Source: Arthrobacter crystallopoietes (GTDB lineage Bacteria; Actinomycetota; Actinomycetes; Actinomycetales; Micrococcaceae). From it: a stretch of 64,000 nucleotides of DNA. Position numbers and translations under genes: made by a program. Positions 33,588 through 42,320 of the stretch are shown here, piece after piece (the stretch's first letter is position 1; each line of letters starts with the position of its first letter). The notes beneath the pieces are model-generated. The model searched no databases, had not been told where the DNA came from, and worked only from the letters and a program-made list of their open reading frames with translations. Location: the NCBI RefSeq assembly GCF_017603825.1, contig NZ_CP072014.1, positions 372,001 to 436,000 on the forward strand. The letters are read 5' to 3'.

Positions 33588-34520
33588 ATGAACCACCAGT
33601 CCCCCGGTGCCGCCGCCCCGAACCCCCATGATCTGCTGATCCTGCTTGCCGTGGCGCGGACCGGAAGATTTACGACGGCGGCCGAGAGCCTGGGTTTGAA
33701 CCACACCACCGTGTCGCGCCGGATTGCCGCGCTGGAGAAGAGCCTCGGCGGCCGGACGCTCGCCCGCACCGTGGGAGGCTGGGAACTGACCGATCTGGGT
33801 CGCCGGGCCGTGCGGGCCGCCGAGGACGTAGAGTCCGCGGTGGCCACCATCAACGAAGGCGAGGAAGAAGCGGACCAGATCGCCGGCGTCGTACGCATTT
33901 CCGCTACCGATGGCTTCAGCGCGTTCATCATCGCGCCGGCGGTGGCACAGCTGCGCAGGAAGCATCCGAACCTCAGCGTGGAAATCGTGAACGTGACCCG
34001 ACGAGCGCTGCAGCACCGCTCCGGGCTGGACCTGGAAGTGGTGGTCGGCGAGCCGCAGGTGCACCGCGCCGAAGCGATCCAGCTGGGCTACTACATGCTG
34101 GGAATGTATGCCTCGCGCCGCTATTTAGAGGACTTTGGCACGCCCGCGAGCGTCGCGGAACTCAGCGAGCATGGACTGGTGTACTTCGTCGATTCGATGC
34201 TGCAGGTGGATGATCTGGATGCGCCGCGGCGACTGGTTCCCGGCATGCTGGATTCACTCAGTTCCACCAACGTTTTCGTCCACGTCGAGGCCACCCGTGC
34301 TGGCGCTGGGATCGGCTTCCTGCCCTGTTTTATGGCCGACCGCCACCCGGACCTGGTGCGGTTGCTGCCCGAGGACTTCCAGGAACGTCTCCCCTACTGG
34401 ATGGTGCTGCGCCCGGACTCGTTGCGCCAGCCCGCCGTCGCTGCTGTAGCCGAGGCCCTGCGCCGCCGAACGGCCGCCGTCGAAGACGCCCTGCTGGGCC
34501 GCGAACCTCTGGATTACTGA
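33588..34520 (+). CDS. LysR-family transcriptional regulator
   Basis: 310 residues. The winged helix-turn-helix (about 15-75) contains LLAVARTGRFTTAAESLGLNHTTVSRRIAALEKSLGGRTL. The effector-binding domain (about 95-295) includes GVVRISATDGFSAFIIAPAVAQL. ATG at 33588 starts right before the DNA-binding domain; longer in-frame starts would overlap the divergent transporter. It lies between the MHS transporter and the aromatic-degradation genes, and probably controls the transporter through the palindrome next to its start. The co-inducer is unknown. Confidence 0.88.
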   Translation: MNHQSPGAAAPNPHDLLILLAVARTGRFTTAAESLGLNHTTVSRRIAALEKSLGGRTLARTVGGWELTDLGRRAVRAAEDVESAVATINEGEEEADQIAGVVRISATDGFSAFIIAPAVAQLRRKHPNLSVEIVNVTRRALQHRSGLDLEVVVGEPQVHRAEAIQLGYYMLGMYASRRYLEDFGTPASVAELSEHGLVYFVDSMLQVDDLDAPRRLVPGMLDSLSSTNVFVHVEATRAGAGIGFLPCFMADRHPDLVRLLPEDFQERLPYWMVLRPDSLRQPAVAAVAEALRRRTAAVEDALLGREPLDY

Positions 34521-34568
34521 CTACGACGGCGGGCACCTCGCCGGCCGCAGAAGCGGTTAAGTGCACGA

Positions 34569-34601
34569 CGGCGGGGTGCGGCTGTGTGCCGCATCCCGCC
34601 G
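34569..34601. terminator. Bidirectional terminator of the dispersed-repeat type
   Basis: A 14-bp stem (34569-34582 with 34588-34601, one G-T pair) with a TGTGT loop, between convergent lysR and mndD. The left arm is the repeat core (ACGACGGCGGGG from 34565). A second core, ACGACGGCGGGCACC, lies at 34523-34537. Confidence 0.82.
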
Positions 34602-34622
34602 CCGGACCGTGCTACAGCTTTG

Positions 34623-35696
34623 TTACAGCTGGGCACCGACCTTGAAGCCGCGTTCTTCGCCCGGCTCGCGGGTGTAGGAGAAGCCGTCGGCCCCGATGGT
34701 GACGGCCATTTCGGACGCGTCGGTCCGCTTGATGACCTGCTGGGGGTTGCCGTCCAGGTCCAGGACCAGGGAGGCCTCGGTGTACCAGGAGGGGACTACC
34801 GGGTTGCCCCACCAGTCGCGGCGCTGGTTGTCGTGGACGTCCCAGGTGACGGTGGGGTTGTCCGGGTCGCCGGTGTAGTAGTCCTGGGTGTAGATCTCGA
34901 TGCGGTGGCCGTCCGGATCGAGGATGTACAGGTAGAACGCGTTGGAGACGCCGTGGCGGCCGGGGCCGCGTTCGATCCGGTCCGAAATGCGCAGGGCGCC
35001 CATCTTGTCGCAGATCTGGATGATGTTGTGCTTCTCGTGCGTGGCGAAGGCAACGTGGTGCATGCGCGGGCCGTCGCCGCCGGTGAGGGCGGTGTCGTGC
35101 ACGGTCTGCTTGCGGTGCATCCAGGCGGCGTAGGTGACGCCGTCGGAATCCTTGATGTCTTCGGAGACTCGGAAGCCCAGGTCCTCAAGGTATTTGCGGC
35201 CGCGGGGCACGTCCGGGGTGACCTGGTTGAAGTGGTCCAGGCGGACCAGTTCGCCGGCGCTGTAGAGGTCGTAGCGCTGGGTGAGGCGCTCGACGTGCTC
35301 GACGTCGTAGAAGAATTCGTACGGGAAGCCCAGCGGGTCCTCCACGCGGACGGAGTCGCCGATGCCCTTGGAGAAGCCGTCCTTGCGGCGTTCGGTGCGG
35401 CAGCCGAGTTCCTTGTAGTAGGCCTCGGCGGCGTCCACTTCGGCCGGGGACTTCACCCGGTAGGCAAACGAAGCCACGGCGGCGACCGGGCCCTTGCGCA
35501 GCACCAGGTTGTGGTGGATGAACTCCTCCAGGGAGCGCAGGTAGATGGTGTTCTCGTCCTCTTCGGTCACGTGCAGGCCGAGGACGTCCACGTAGAACTC
35601 GCGGGACTTGGCCAGATCGGTGACGACCAGATCCATGTACGCGCAGCGGACAATGTCCGGAGCAGGGACACTGGGCTTGGGAATTTCGTTGCTCAT
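34623..35696 (-). CDS. mndD: Homoprotocatechuate (3,4-dihydroxyphenylacetate) 2,3-dioxygenase, extradiol type
   Basis: A 357-residue enzyme of the vicinal-oxygen-chelate superfamily that cleaves the ring of 3,4-dihydroxyphenylacetate next to the diol. Residue numbering matches the well-studied Brevibacterium fuscum enzyme (as I recall it): metal ligands His155, His214 and Glu267, and second-sphere His200, Arg243, His248 and Tyr257 all fall at the same positions. The Arthrobacter globiformis orthologue MndD uses Mn(II) and the Brevibacterium one Fe(II); the metal cannot be read from sequence. AAGGAATC lies before ATG. HpaE, encoded just upstream on the same strand, takes the product onward. 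Confidence 0.95.
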   Translation of the reverse strand: MSNEIPKPSVPAPDIVRCAYMDLVVTDLAKSREFYVDVLGLHVTEEDENTIYLRSLEEFIHHNLVLRKGPVAAVASFAYRVKSPAEVDAAEAYYKELGCRTERRKDGFSKGIGDSVRVEDPLGFPYEFFYDVEHVERLTQRYDLYSAGELVRLDHFNQVTPDVPRGRKYLEDLGFRVSEDIKDSDGVTYAAWMHRKQTVHDTALTGGDGPRMHHVAFATHEKHNIIQICDKMGALRISDRIERGPGRHGVSNAFYLYILDPDGHRIEIYTQDYYTGDPDNPTVTWDVHDNQRRDWWGNPVVPSWYTEASLVLDLDGNPQQVIKRTDASEMAVTIGADGFSYTREPGEERGFKVGAQL

Positions 35697-35837
35697 GATG
35701 ATTCCTTAGAATTTTTGGATTGGTGAGGGAGTGGGCCCATGGACCTTGGCCCACTCCCCTCGGGGGCCGACGCTAGCGACGGAGGTCTGGACTCGGCGTC
35801 AGCCCCGTCAAGCGGCCGGAGCAAGCCGGACAGGCAA

Positions 35838-37358
35838 TTAGGCGTCGCCGGTTTCCCGGCTGACCTCAACGCCGAACTTGGGTGAGTGGGCCTCGTTGAG
35901 GGTGATCTGCACCGACTGCTGAGTGGTGTAGAAGTCCACCGAGCGGTAGCCGCCCTCGCGTCCGAGGCCCGAGGCCTTGACGCCACCGAACGGGGTGCGC
36001 AGGTCGCGCACGTTGTTCGAGTTCAGCCACACCATGCCCGATTCGATGGCGTGCGCGAAGTTGTGCGCGCGCTTCAAGTTCGTCGTCCAGACGTAGGCCG
36101 CGAGGCCGTACTTGGTGTTGTTCGCGAGCTCGAGCGCCTCTTCATCGGTGTCGAAGGGGGTGATTGCGACGACCGGCCCGAAGATTTCCTCCTGGAAGAT
36201 CCGGGCATCAGGGGCGACGTCGGCGAACACTGTCGGTGCAACGTAATTGCCCGTGGGGAAACCCTCGGGACGACCGCCGCCGGCGAGGAGGCGGCCCTCG
36301 GACTTGCCGATCTCGATGTAGCTCATGACCTTGTCGAAGTGGTTCGGGTGCACGAGCGAACCGACCTCAGTCGCGGGATCGCTCGGGAGACCCACCACGA
36401 TGTTCTTCGCACGCTCGGCGAAGCGAGCTACGAAGTCGTCGTAGATGTCGCGCTGCACGAGCACGCGGCTGCCGGCGGTGCAACGCTCGCCGTTCAGGCT
36501 GAACACACCGAAAACAGTGGCGTCGAGGGCGGCCTCGATGTCGGCATCGGCGAAGACAACAGCCGGGCTCTTGCCGCCAAGCTCGAGCGAGAGGCTCTTG
36601 AACTGGGGGGCGGCCGCGGTCGAGATGGTGGCACCGGTCGAGCTGTCACCGGTGAACGAGACGATCGGCACATCCGGGTGCTTCACGAGGTAGTCGCCCG
36701 CGACGCCACCGGATCCGAAGATCAGGTTGAAGACTCCCTCGGGCACACCCGCCTCGCGGAAAATCTCGGGCCACAGCGCGGCGGAGAGCGGCGTGTAGCT
36801 GGCCGGCTTCATGACCACGGTGTTGCCAGTCGCGAGTGCCGGGGCGAGCTTCCACGACTCCTGCATGAAAGGAACGTTCCACGGCGTGATCAGGGCGGCG
36901 ACGCCGATCGGCTTGCGGTTCACGTAGTTGATCTGGCGACCGGGCACCTTGAACGCGTTGTCCTCCAGCCCGACGATAAGGTCGGCGAAGAAGCGGAAGT
37001 TCTCTGCGGCGCGGCGGGCCTGGCCCTTGGCCTGGGTGATCGGCAGGCCGGAGTCGTAGCTCTCGAGGTAGGCGAGTTCGTCGTCACGCGATTCGACGAT
37101 ATCGGCGATCTTGTGCAGCACTCGCGAGCGTTCGCGGGGCAGCATCTTCGGCCAGGGGCCTTCCTTGAAGGCGTGCTTGGCGGCCGCGACGGCGAGGTCA
37201 ACGTCTTCCGTCTGGCCGGAGGCGGCCGTGGCGTAGGTCTGGTTGGATACCGGATCCAGGACCTCGAAGGTCTCGCCACCGATGGAGTCGACGAACTTGC
37301 CATCGATGTAGTGCTGGATGTGGTCGGGCAGGTTCTCCGGGACAAAGTGCTTGCTCAC
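35838..37358 (-). CDS. hpaE: 5-carboxymethyl-2-hydroxymuconate semialdehyde dehydrogenase (HpaE type)
   Basis: A 506-residue NAD-dependent aldehyde dehydrogenase. Active-site Cys293 is in [10 protein letters not shown] and Glu259 in [26 protein letters not shown] (about 153-170) and [23 protein letters not shown] are typical of HpaE/XylG-like enzymes. It oxidises the ring-cleavage product of mndD. GTG at 37358 has GGGGAAGG upstream; an ATG 14 codons earlier is possible. In the stretches I read its Ser codons are mostly TCG, while mndD uses mostly TCC, which hints at a different origin. A palindrome of FadR-subfamily type lies upstream. Confidence 0.9.
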   Translation of the reverse strand: MSKHFVPENLPDHIQHYIDGKFVDSIGGETFEVLDPVSNQTYATAASGQTEDVDLAVAAAKHAFKEGPWPKMLPRERSRVLHKIADIVESRDDELAYLESYDSGLPITQAKGQARRAAENFRFFADLIVGLEDNAFKVPGRQINYVNRKPIGVAALITPWNVPFMQESWKLAPALATGNTVVMKPASYTPLSAALWPEIFREAGVPEGVFNLIFGSGGVAGDYLVKHPDVPIVSFTGDSSTGATISTAAAPQFKSLSLELGGKSPAVVFADADIEAALDATVFGVFSLNGERCTAGSRVLVQRDIYDDFVARFAERAKNIVVGLPSDPATEVGSLVHPNHFDKVMSYIEIGKSEGRLLAGGGRPEGFPTGNYVAPTVFADVAPDARIFQEEIFGPVVAITPFDTDEEALELANNTKYGLAAYVWTTNLKRAHNFAHAIESGMVWLNSNNVRDLRTPFGGVKASGLGREGGYRSVDFYTTQQSVQITLNEAHSPKFGVEVSRETGDA

Positions 37359-37424
37359 GGGCGTGATCCTTCCCCCCTCGTTCAAGGGGTTTTCTTCCAA
37401 GGGCGAGAACGTTTCGGATTTGAA

Positions 37425-37436
37425 ATCGTATACGAT
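37425..37436. promoter_or_regulatory. Perfect palindrome upstream of hpaE, GntR/FadR-type operator candidate
   Basis: ATCGTATACGAT is a perfect 12-bp palindrome 67 bp upstream of the GTG start. It fits the T-N-GT-N3-AC-N-A pattern bound by FadR-subfamily GntR proteins. No GntR gene is adjacent; the only one in the window is at 28-750. Confidence 0.6.
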
Positions 37437-37567
37437 CCATGGTGACCGAACACACGCGTTGCTGTCAATAGCTCACGACGCCTATGCCATGGAGACACTC
37501 AGTCTCCTACGAGTCTCAGCACTGTCTTTCCGGCGCTTTGCGGTCAGCTTGCCCTATTCCGGCCCTT

Positions 37568-37590
37568 CCGTCTGTCCGTCTGTCCGTCTG
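37568..37590 (+). repeat. Short tandem repeat CCGTCTGT
   Basis: The 8-bp unit CCGTCTGT is repeated almost three times, with further TCTG beyond. It lies about 35 bp before the point where CCS-transporter homology begins and may mark a slipped or deleted junction. Confidence 0.7.
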
Positions 37591-37622
37591 CACGTTGGAA
37601 TGTGCGTTTCGTCGTCGCAGCC

Positions 37623-37822
37623 TGTTGGTGAAGTTCAACTTCGTGGAGGTGGCGATCGTCCCCGGACTCGTCAAGCCGGGCACCGGCGGATCCGGTGACC
37701 TCTCAGTCCTCAGCGGCTCCGAGCGTATGCACTTGATGCCGTTTGCGGCGATCACCAACCGCATCGGCGGCACCTTGGTGCTGTTCCTTACCTCCCTAAT
37801 GGTGCCAATGCTGGCCCTGTGA
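37623..37822 (+). pseudogene. 3' remnant of a 2-hydroxycarboxylate transporter (CCS family, CitS/MaeN-like)
   Basis: About 65 codons in one frame end at TGA 37820-37822. They read VEVAIVPGL, GTGGSGDLSVLSGSERMHLM, then FAAITNRIGGTLVLFLTSLM. In the CCS family the last 60 residues have the same order: an E-A-A-(I/V) helix, a GG(S/T)GD-x-x-VLS-x-x-x-RM-x-LM loop and a final A-x-I-x-x-RIGG helix. The remaining 350-400 N-terminal residues are absent; upstream is non-coding sequence with a tandem repeat. In-frame ATG at 37484 would add residues unlike any transporter. So this is a truncated relic of a citrate/malate:Na+ or H+ symporter. Confidence 0.72.
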
Positions 37823-37847
37823 AACGGAAATAAGAAACCGATGACTA

Positions 37848-38837
37848 CTAGGCGGCTACCAGACCGCTCACCTCGGCCGTAAGCTCCACCGAGCGGAGCC
37901 GCTGCGCCGTCGTCGGCGACTGGTGCGCGACAATCAGCTCGTCGGCGTCGGCATGCTTGGCGAAGCCGTCCAAGTACTCCTTGACCGCTTCCGGCGTGCC
38001 GACCGCGGAGTACTTCACCATCTGTTCGATGTGCTGGCCCTGCGGGGACTCGAGGATCATGTCCGCTTCCTCGTCGGTGAACGTCCGGTCGCGGCCGAAG
38101 AGCAGCGAGACGCGGGAGCGCTTAGTGATGTGGAGCTGCGCCTGGGCATCTTCGTTGGAATCGGCGGCGATGACGTTCACGCCCGCGATCACGTACGGTT
38201 CGGCCAGCTGCTCGGAGGGCTGGAATTCGCGGCGGTACGCAGCCACCGCATCCCGCAGCGCGTTCGGCGCGAAGTGGGAGGCAAAGGAGTAAGGCAGGCC
38301 CAGCGCGGCGGCCAGCTTGGCGCCGAAAAGGGAGGACCCGAGAATGTACAGCGGCACATTGGTGCCCTTGCCCGGCGTCGCCTCCACGCCGGGAATGCGC
38401 GTCTGCCCGATCAGGTAGCCCTGGAGCTCCTGCACGTCCTGCGGAAAACTCTCGGCGCTCATCGGGTCACGGCGCATCGCGCGCATGGTGTTCTGGTCGC
38501 TGCCCGGCGCGCGGCCCAGGCCAAGATCGATCCGCCCCGGGTGCAGTGTCTCCAGCGTGCCGAACTGCTCGGCGATGGTCAACGGCGCGTGGTTGGGCAG
38601 CATAATGCCGCCGGCGCCCAGCCGGATGATCTCCGTGTGCGCGGCAACATGGGCAATCAGCACGCTGGTCGCCGAGGACGCGATCGAGGACATGTTGTGG
38701 TGCTCGGCGTACCAGATGCGGCGGTAGCCCAGCTCTTCGGCCCGTTGCGCGAGGGCGACGCTGCCCTCAAGGCTGTCCCGCACCGTCTCACCCTTGCCAA
38801 TGGTTGCCAGATCGAGGATGGAAAGAGGAACAGTCAC
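37848..38837 (-). CDS. Luciferase-like flavin-dependent monooxygenase (LLM class, YhbW-like)
   Basis: A 329-residue TIM-barrel flavoprotein. It opens with [50 protein letters not shown], which is close to the YhbW/alkanal-monooxygenase-like group, and has [24 protein letters not shown]. It would use reduced FMN delivered by a separate reductase. GTG start, with AAAGG upstream. The substrate is unknown and no flavin reductase gene is nearby. Confidence 0.87.
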   Translation of the reverse strand: MTVPLSILDLATIGKGETVRDSLEGSVALAQRAEELGYRRIWYAEHHNMSSIASSATSVLIAHVAAHTEIIRLGAGGIMLPNHAPLTIAEQFGTLETLHPGRIDLGLGRAPGSDQNTMRAMRRDPMSAESFPQDVQELQGYLIGQTRIPGVEATPGKGTNVPLYILGSSLFGAKLAAALGLPYSFASHFAPNALRDAVAAYRREFQPSEQLAEPYVIAGVNVIAADSNEDAQAQLHITKRSRVSLLFGRDRTFTDEEADMILESPQGQHIEQMVKYSAVGTPEAVKEYLDGFAKHADADELIVAHQSPTTAQRLRSVELTAEVSGLVAA

Positions 38838-38948
38838 TGGTAAGCCAGCCTTTCGTCAGACGCGCATTTCCGGGCATGGTTGCCCGGGTACACCATGGAC
38901 AACGACGCCGGCGCCCAGCTTATTTCTGCGGCTGCACTTTGGAGCCGC

Positions 38949-39131
38949 TCAGGGTGCTTTGGGAATCATGATCCACAGCAGGATGTACACGAGTTCGCCG
39001 ATGCCCACCAGGCCAAAGATCACGAACCCGATCCGTACAAGCAGCTTTGGAATTCCGAACCGGGCGGCGAGCGCGGCGCAGACGCCGGCGATCATTTTGC
39101 CACTGCGGGGCCGAACCAACGTAGAGTTCAT
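38949..39131 (-). CDS. PspC-domain membrane protein
   Basis: A 60-residue protein that is almost entirely a PspC domain: RPRSGKMIAGVCAALAARFGIPKLLVRIGFVIFGLVGIG followed by a second hydrophobic run ELVYILLWIMIPK. Small stand-alone PspC proteins are common in actinobacteria and are linked to envelope stress. No clear ribosome site is visible and no partner gene (PspA) is adjacent. Confidence 0.85.
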   Translation of the reverse strand: MNSTLVRPRSGKMIAGVCAALAARFGIPKLLVRIGFVIFGLVGIGELVYILLWIMIPKAP

Positions 39132-39198
39132 GATTTCAGGCTACGCGCGTATTGCTATGCCGTGAACAATTGCCTCGGAACTACTGAACCGCAGCAGT

Positions 39199-40107
39199 TT
39201 AAGCCCGGATACGGATCCCAGTCGATGCCTGCGCGGACGCCGGATCATCTTTATCAGGGCCACCGAGCAGCAAGACACTTACGTTGGCACAGACGATCAG
39301 CACCGTGCCGAGCCACTCGGTTGCCCCGAAGGCCTGGCCCAACATGAGCATCCCGATCACCGCGGCGAAGACGGGGTTCACACTCATCAGCAGTCCGAAG
39401 ACGTGGGTTGATATGTGACGCAAGGCGATGAGGTCGGCTACGTAGGGCACGGCGGATGCCATGACGCCGGCAGTCGCTGCGCAGGCAATGGCGAAAAAGC
39501 TCGGCGGATTGTTCAGGAAGAGGATTATGCCCACCGGTACGAACAGCAGCGCCGACACTCCCGTCGCGGCCGCGGTTCCTTCGATCCCCGGAATGCGGTG
39601 TCCAATAGAGCGGTTTAGCAAAATGTACGATGCCCAACTGCACGCGGCAATGAGCGCCAGCCCGATGCCAAGGTAGTCGGTCGAAGGCTCGGGCCAGGTA
39701 ATGATCACCACGCCGGCCCCGGCGAAAAGGCCGGCGATTGCTGTGCCGACCTTCCGGGAGCTGAAGAGCGCAACGGCGAGCGGGCCGAGGAATTCGAGCG
39801 TAACGGCCAGACCGAGCCCAATACGCTCAATGGCGGAGTACAGGCTGAGGTTCATCGTGGCAAAAACCAGAGCCAGCAGCAGGACGGGCCACCATTGGCG
39901 GCGGGTGAAGTTGCGCAGGCGTGGCCGGACGGTCGGCAGCAACAGAGCAGCGGCGACAAACTGGCGCACTGCAACGACTCCCACCGGCCCAATCAGCGGA
40001 AAGCCGAGGGAAGCGACCGCGGCTCCGGTCTGGTTCGACAATGTGCTTCCGAGCAGGGTGAGCACGCCGGCCCACCCGCGCTTCTTCGTGCTGCCGTTTG
40101 CCGTCAT
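39199..40107 (-). CDS. EamA-family (DMT) transporter, RhtA-like
   Basis: A 302-residue, ten-helix drug/metabolite transporter with two EamA repeats. FATMNLSLYSAIERIGLGLAVTLEFLGPLAVAL in the first half and HVFGLLMSVNPVFAAVIGMLMLGQAFGATEWLG in the second are very similar to RhtA, a threonine/homoserine exporter. ATG at 40107 was chosen; a TTG eight codons earlier is possible. It is divergent from a LysR gene that probably controls it. The substrate, perhaps an amino acid, is inferred from the family. Confidence 0.87.
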   Translation of the reverse strand: MTANGSTKKRGWAGVLTLLGSTLSNQTGAAVASLGFPLIGPVGVVAVRQFVAAALLLPTVRPRLRNFTRRQWWPVLLLALVFATMNLSLYSAIERIGLGLAVTLEFLGPLAVALFSSRKVGTAIAGLFAGAGVVIITWPEPSTDYLGIGLALIAACSWASYILLNRSIGHRIPGIEGTAAATGVSALLFVPVGIILFLNNPPSFFAIACAATAGVMASAVPYVADLIALRHISTHVFGLLMSVNPVFAAVIGMLMLGQAFGATEWLGTVLIVCANVSVLLLGGPDKDDPASAQASTGIRIRA

Positions 40108-40175
40108 GTGGCCATCGTTCCCGTCCAGCAACGGTTCGAGAAATGCATGGGCCGGGCGACTTATACACTGAGCGC

Positions 40176-41027
40176 ATGAGTGTTGAGATCCGCCACTTGC
40201 GCTGTTTGGTTGCCCTCGCCGAAACGGGCAGCTTTACCGACGCGGCCATCGAGCTCGGAGTCTCGCAGGCTTCGGTCTCGCGCAATCTGGCCAGCCTTGA
40301 AGGCGAGCTCGGCGTCCGGCTTGTCGATCGCACAACACGTTCGCTGGAACTGTCTCCAGCCGGCGAGAAAACGCTCAATCAGGCTCGCCGCCTCCTGCTG
40401 GTCCTCGACGATCTGGAGCGGGACGCGCGGTCGGAAAATGCGGTCGTCCGGCTGGGGTACGCCTGGTCGGCCCTCGGGAAGCACACCGTGGAGTTTCAGC
40501 GCAGATGGGCGGATGCGCATCCACATACGGAGCTGCGGCTCATCCGCACCAATACCTCAACTGCCGGTCTAACCGAAGGGGTAGCCGACCTGGCAATTCT
40601 CCGGCGGGAGCCCGATCCCGAAGCCTTCGATATGGCGCGCATTGGCTTCGAAAAGCGCTACTGTGCGATGGCTTCGGACGACCCGTTGGTTTCACGCCGG
40701 ACCGTCACCCTGGCCCAGATCGCCGAGGGCACGGTTGCGCTCGACCTACGCACGGGCAGCACGAACATTGAATTGTGGCCGGCAGACGGGCGTCCCGAAT
40801 CCACCATCAGCATCAGCAACATCGATGACTGGCTGACGGTCATCAGCAGTGGCAAAGCCCGGGGCATCACCGCCGAGGCCACCATGCACCAGTACCGCAG
40901 ACCGGGATTGACCTACCGCCTGGTTCGGGACGCGCCCGCGCTGCCGGTCTATGCAGCCTGGCCGAAATCCCGCCCGTCGGGCGAAACAGGTGCCATCGTC
41001 AAACTGCTGACCGAGCTTTATAGCTGA
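40176..41027 (+). CDS. LysR-family transcriptional regulator
   Basis: 283 residues. The helix-turn-helix at the N-terminus (IRHLRCLVALAETGSFTDAAIELGVSQASVSRNLASLEGELGVRL) starts five residues from ATG. The substrate-binding domain follows, with LSPAGEKTLNQARRLL as linker helix. No strong SD is present; the ATG is 68 bp from the divergent transporter start. It probably regulates the EamA exporter. Its effector domain is on the short side for LysR proteins. Confidence 0.88.
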   Translation: MSVEIRHLRCLVALAETGSFTDAAIELGVSQASVSRNLASLEGELGVRLVDRTTRSLELSPAGEKTLNQARRLLLVLDDLERDARSENAVVRLGYAWSALGKHTVEFQRRWADAHPHTELRLIRTNTSTAGLTEGVADLAILRREPDPEAFDMARIGFEKRYCAMASDDPLVSRRTVTLAQIAEGTVALDLRTGSTNIELWPADGRPESTISISNIDDWLTVISSGKARGITAEATMHQYRRPGLTYRLVRDAPALPVYAAWPKSRPSGETGAIVKLLTELYS

Positions 41028-41080
41028 CCGCCGGACTCTCCGGGCCACCACCCACCCGCGCTCCACCGCCATCGTGTCCG

Positions 41081-41536
41081 TCAGAGCGGCAATCCCGCGC
41101 CCGCCTTGAGATTCTTCATGACGATGGTGGAGGTCAGTTGCTCCACCGCCGGAAGCGCGGAGAGCTCTTCATCGTAGAAGTGCTGGTAGGCGGGCAGATC
41201 TGCAGCGACCACTTTAAGCAGGTAGTCGATGTCGCCGAAGAGCCGCTCCGCTTCAATAATGTGCGTGTTCGCGATGACCTGGCGCTCGAACTCCGCCAGC
41301 GTGGCACGGTCCACCTGGCGCAGGGTGACAAACACGATGGCCTCAAAACCCAGACCGACGGCGGACGGCTCTATGTCCGCCCGGTAGCCGCGGATCACGC
41401 CGGAGGACTCCAGCTCGCGCAGCCTGCGGTGGCAGGGCGCTACGGTCAGTCCGATGTCGCTGGCGAGCGCGGTGGCAGTCCTTCGCCCATCCTGCTGGAG
41501 ACTGCGCAAAATACTTCTATCAATCTTGTCTATCAC
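41081..41536 (-). CDS. Lrp/AsnC-family transcriptional regulator
   Basis: 151 residues. The N-terminal helix-turn-helix reads DKIDRSILRSLQQDGRRTATALASDIGLTVAPCHRRLRELESSGVIRGYRA. The RAM ligand domain (about 68-150) has VFVTLRQVDRATLAEFERQVIANTHIIEAERLFGDIDYLLKVVAADLPAYQHF. Start is GTG. It is divergent from a LysE-family exporter, the classic arrangement in which an Lrp-type protein activates amino-acid export when the amino acid accumulates. Confidence 0.92.
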   Translation of the reverse strand: MIDKIDRSILRSLQQDGRRTATALASDIGLTVAPCHRRLRELESSGVIRGYRADIEPSAVGLGFEAIVFVTLRQVDRATLAEFERQVIANTHIIEAERLFGDIDYLLKVVAADLPAYQHFYDEELSALPAVEQLTSTIVMKNLKAGAGLPL

Positions 41537-41651
41537 GCAAGAATCTTACTCCATCCCTGCAGTTCGGCAATAAAAAGGTAAGCACTTCTCAACGGTTTTT
41601 CCATACGGTTATTCCAGCTAGCCAGTCACGCCTTCGAGCAGGAGTTTTCCC

Positions 41652-42302
41652 ATGGATCAGCAGCTGTTTTTCGGCTTCGCCATTGTTGCCTTTACGCTGG
41701 CCTGCACCCCGGGAGCCGATTGGGCCTATTCGATTGCGGCCGGCCTGGGCCAGCGCAGTTTCGCCCCGGCAGTTGCCGGGCTGTGCAGCGGCTACGTGCT
41801 GCACACCCTGCTGGTCGCCGCCGGACTCGCGGCCCTCATCGCCAGCCAGCCGTCCCTTCTGGGCTGGCTGACGGTCGCCGGCGCCGTGTATCTTCTCTGG
41901 CTGGGAATCAGCACGGCCAGGAACTGGCGCGCCGCCAGCTTCAGCAGCGGCGGAACGGACAACCCGCCCCGCACCACGGGCCGGGTGGCAACGTTCTTCC
42001 GCGGGATGGGGACCAGCGGCATTAACCCCAAGGGCCTGCTGCTCTATGTGGCGCTGGTACCGCAGTTCGTCAGCCCGCAGGCCTCACTGCCCGCATCCGT
42101 CCAGTCCGGCATCCTGGGTCTGTCCTTTGTCGCGGCTGCCGCCCTCGTCTACACCCTGGTTGCCCTGGCATCGCGGAAGCTGCTCGCCTCGCGTCCGGCC
42201 GCCGCCGGCCGGGTCACCCTGGCCAGCGGCACCATCATGATCGTCCTGGGCGCCGCCCTCCTGTGGGAGCAGGCCGGTCCTTTGCTGGCTTTCTTCGCCT
42301 AG
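41652..42302 (+). CDS. LysE/RhtB-family amino-acid exporter
   Basis: A 216-residue, six-helix protein. The N-terminal FAIVAFTLACTPGADWAYSIAAGLGQRS with its TPGAD/N loop and GYVLHTLLVAAGLAALIASQPSLLGWLTVAGAVYLLWLGI are the conserved core of the LysE superfamily. GGAG precedes ATG. Divergent Lrp/AsnC regulation is likely. Which amino acid it exports is unknown. Confidence 0.9.
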   Translation: MDQQLFFGFAIVAFTLACTPGADWAYSIAAGLGQRSFAPAVAGLCSGYVLHTLLVAAGLAALIASQPSLLGWLTVAGAVYLLWLGISTARNWRAASFSSGGTDNPPRTTGRVATFFRGMGTSGINPKGLLLYVALVPQFVSPQASLPASVQSGILGLSFVAAAALVYTLVALASRKLLASRPAAAGRVTLASGTIMIVLGAALLWEQAGPLLAFFA

Positions 42303-42320
42303 CCGCCACCCGCGATGTGC

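Noticed and set aside
37568-37590. CCGTCTGT tandem units considered as a CRISPR-like array
   Set aside because: The units are 8 bp without spacers; this is a simple tandem repeat.
37484-37822. The small frame considered as an intact gene or a GltS-type fragment
   Set aside because: The N-terminal 45 residues are not protein-like, and the GGSGD-LSVLS and RIGG pattern fits the CCS family better than the glutamate symporter GltS.
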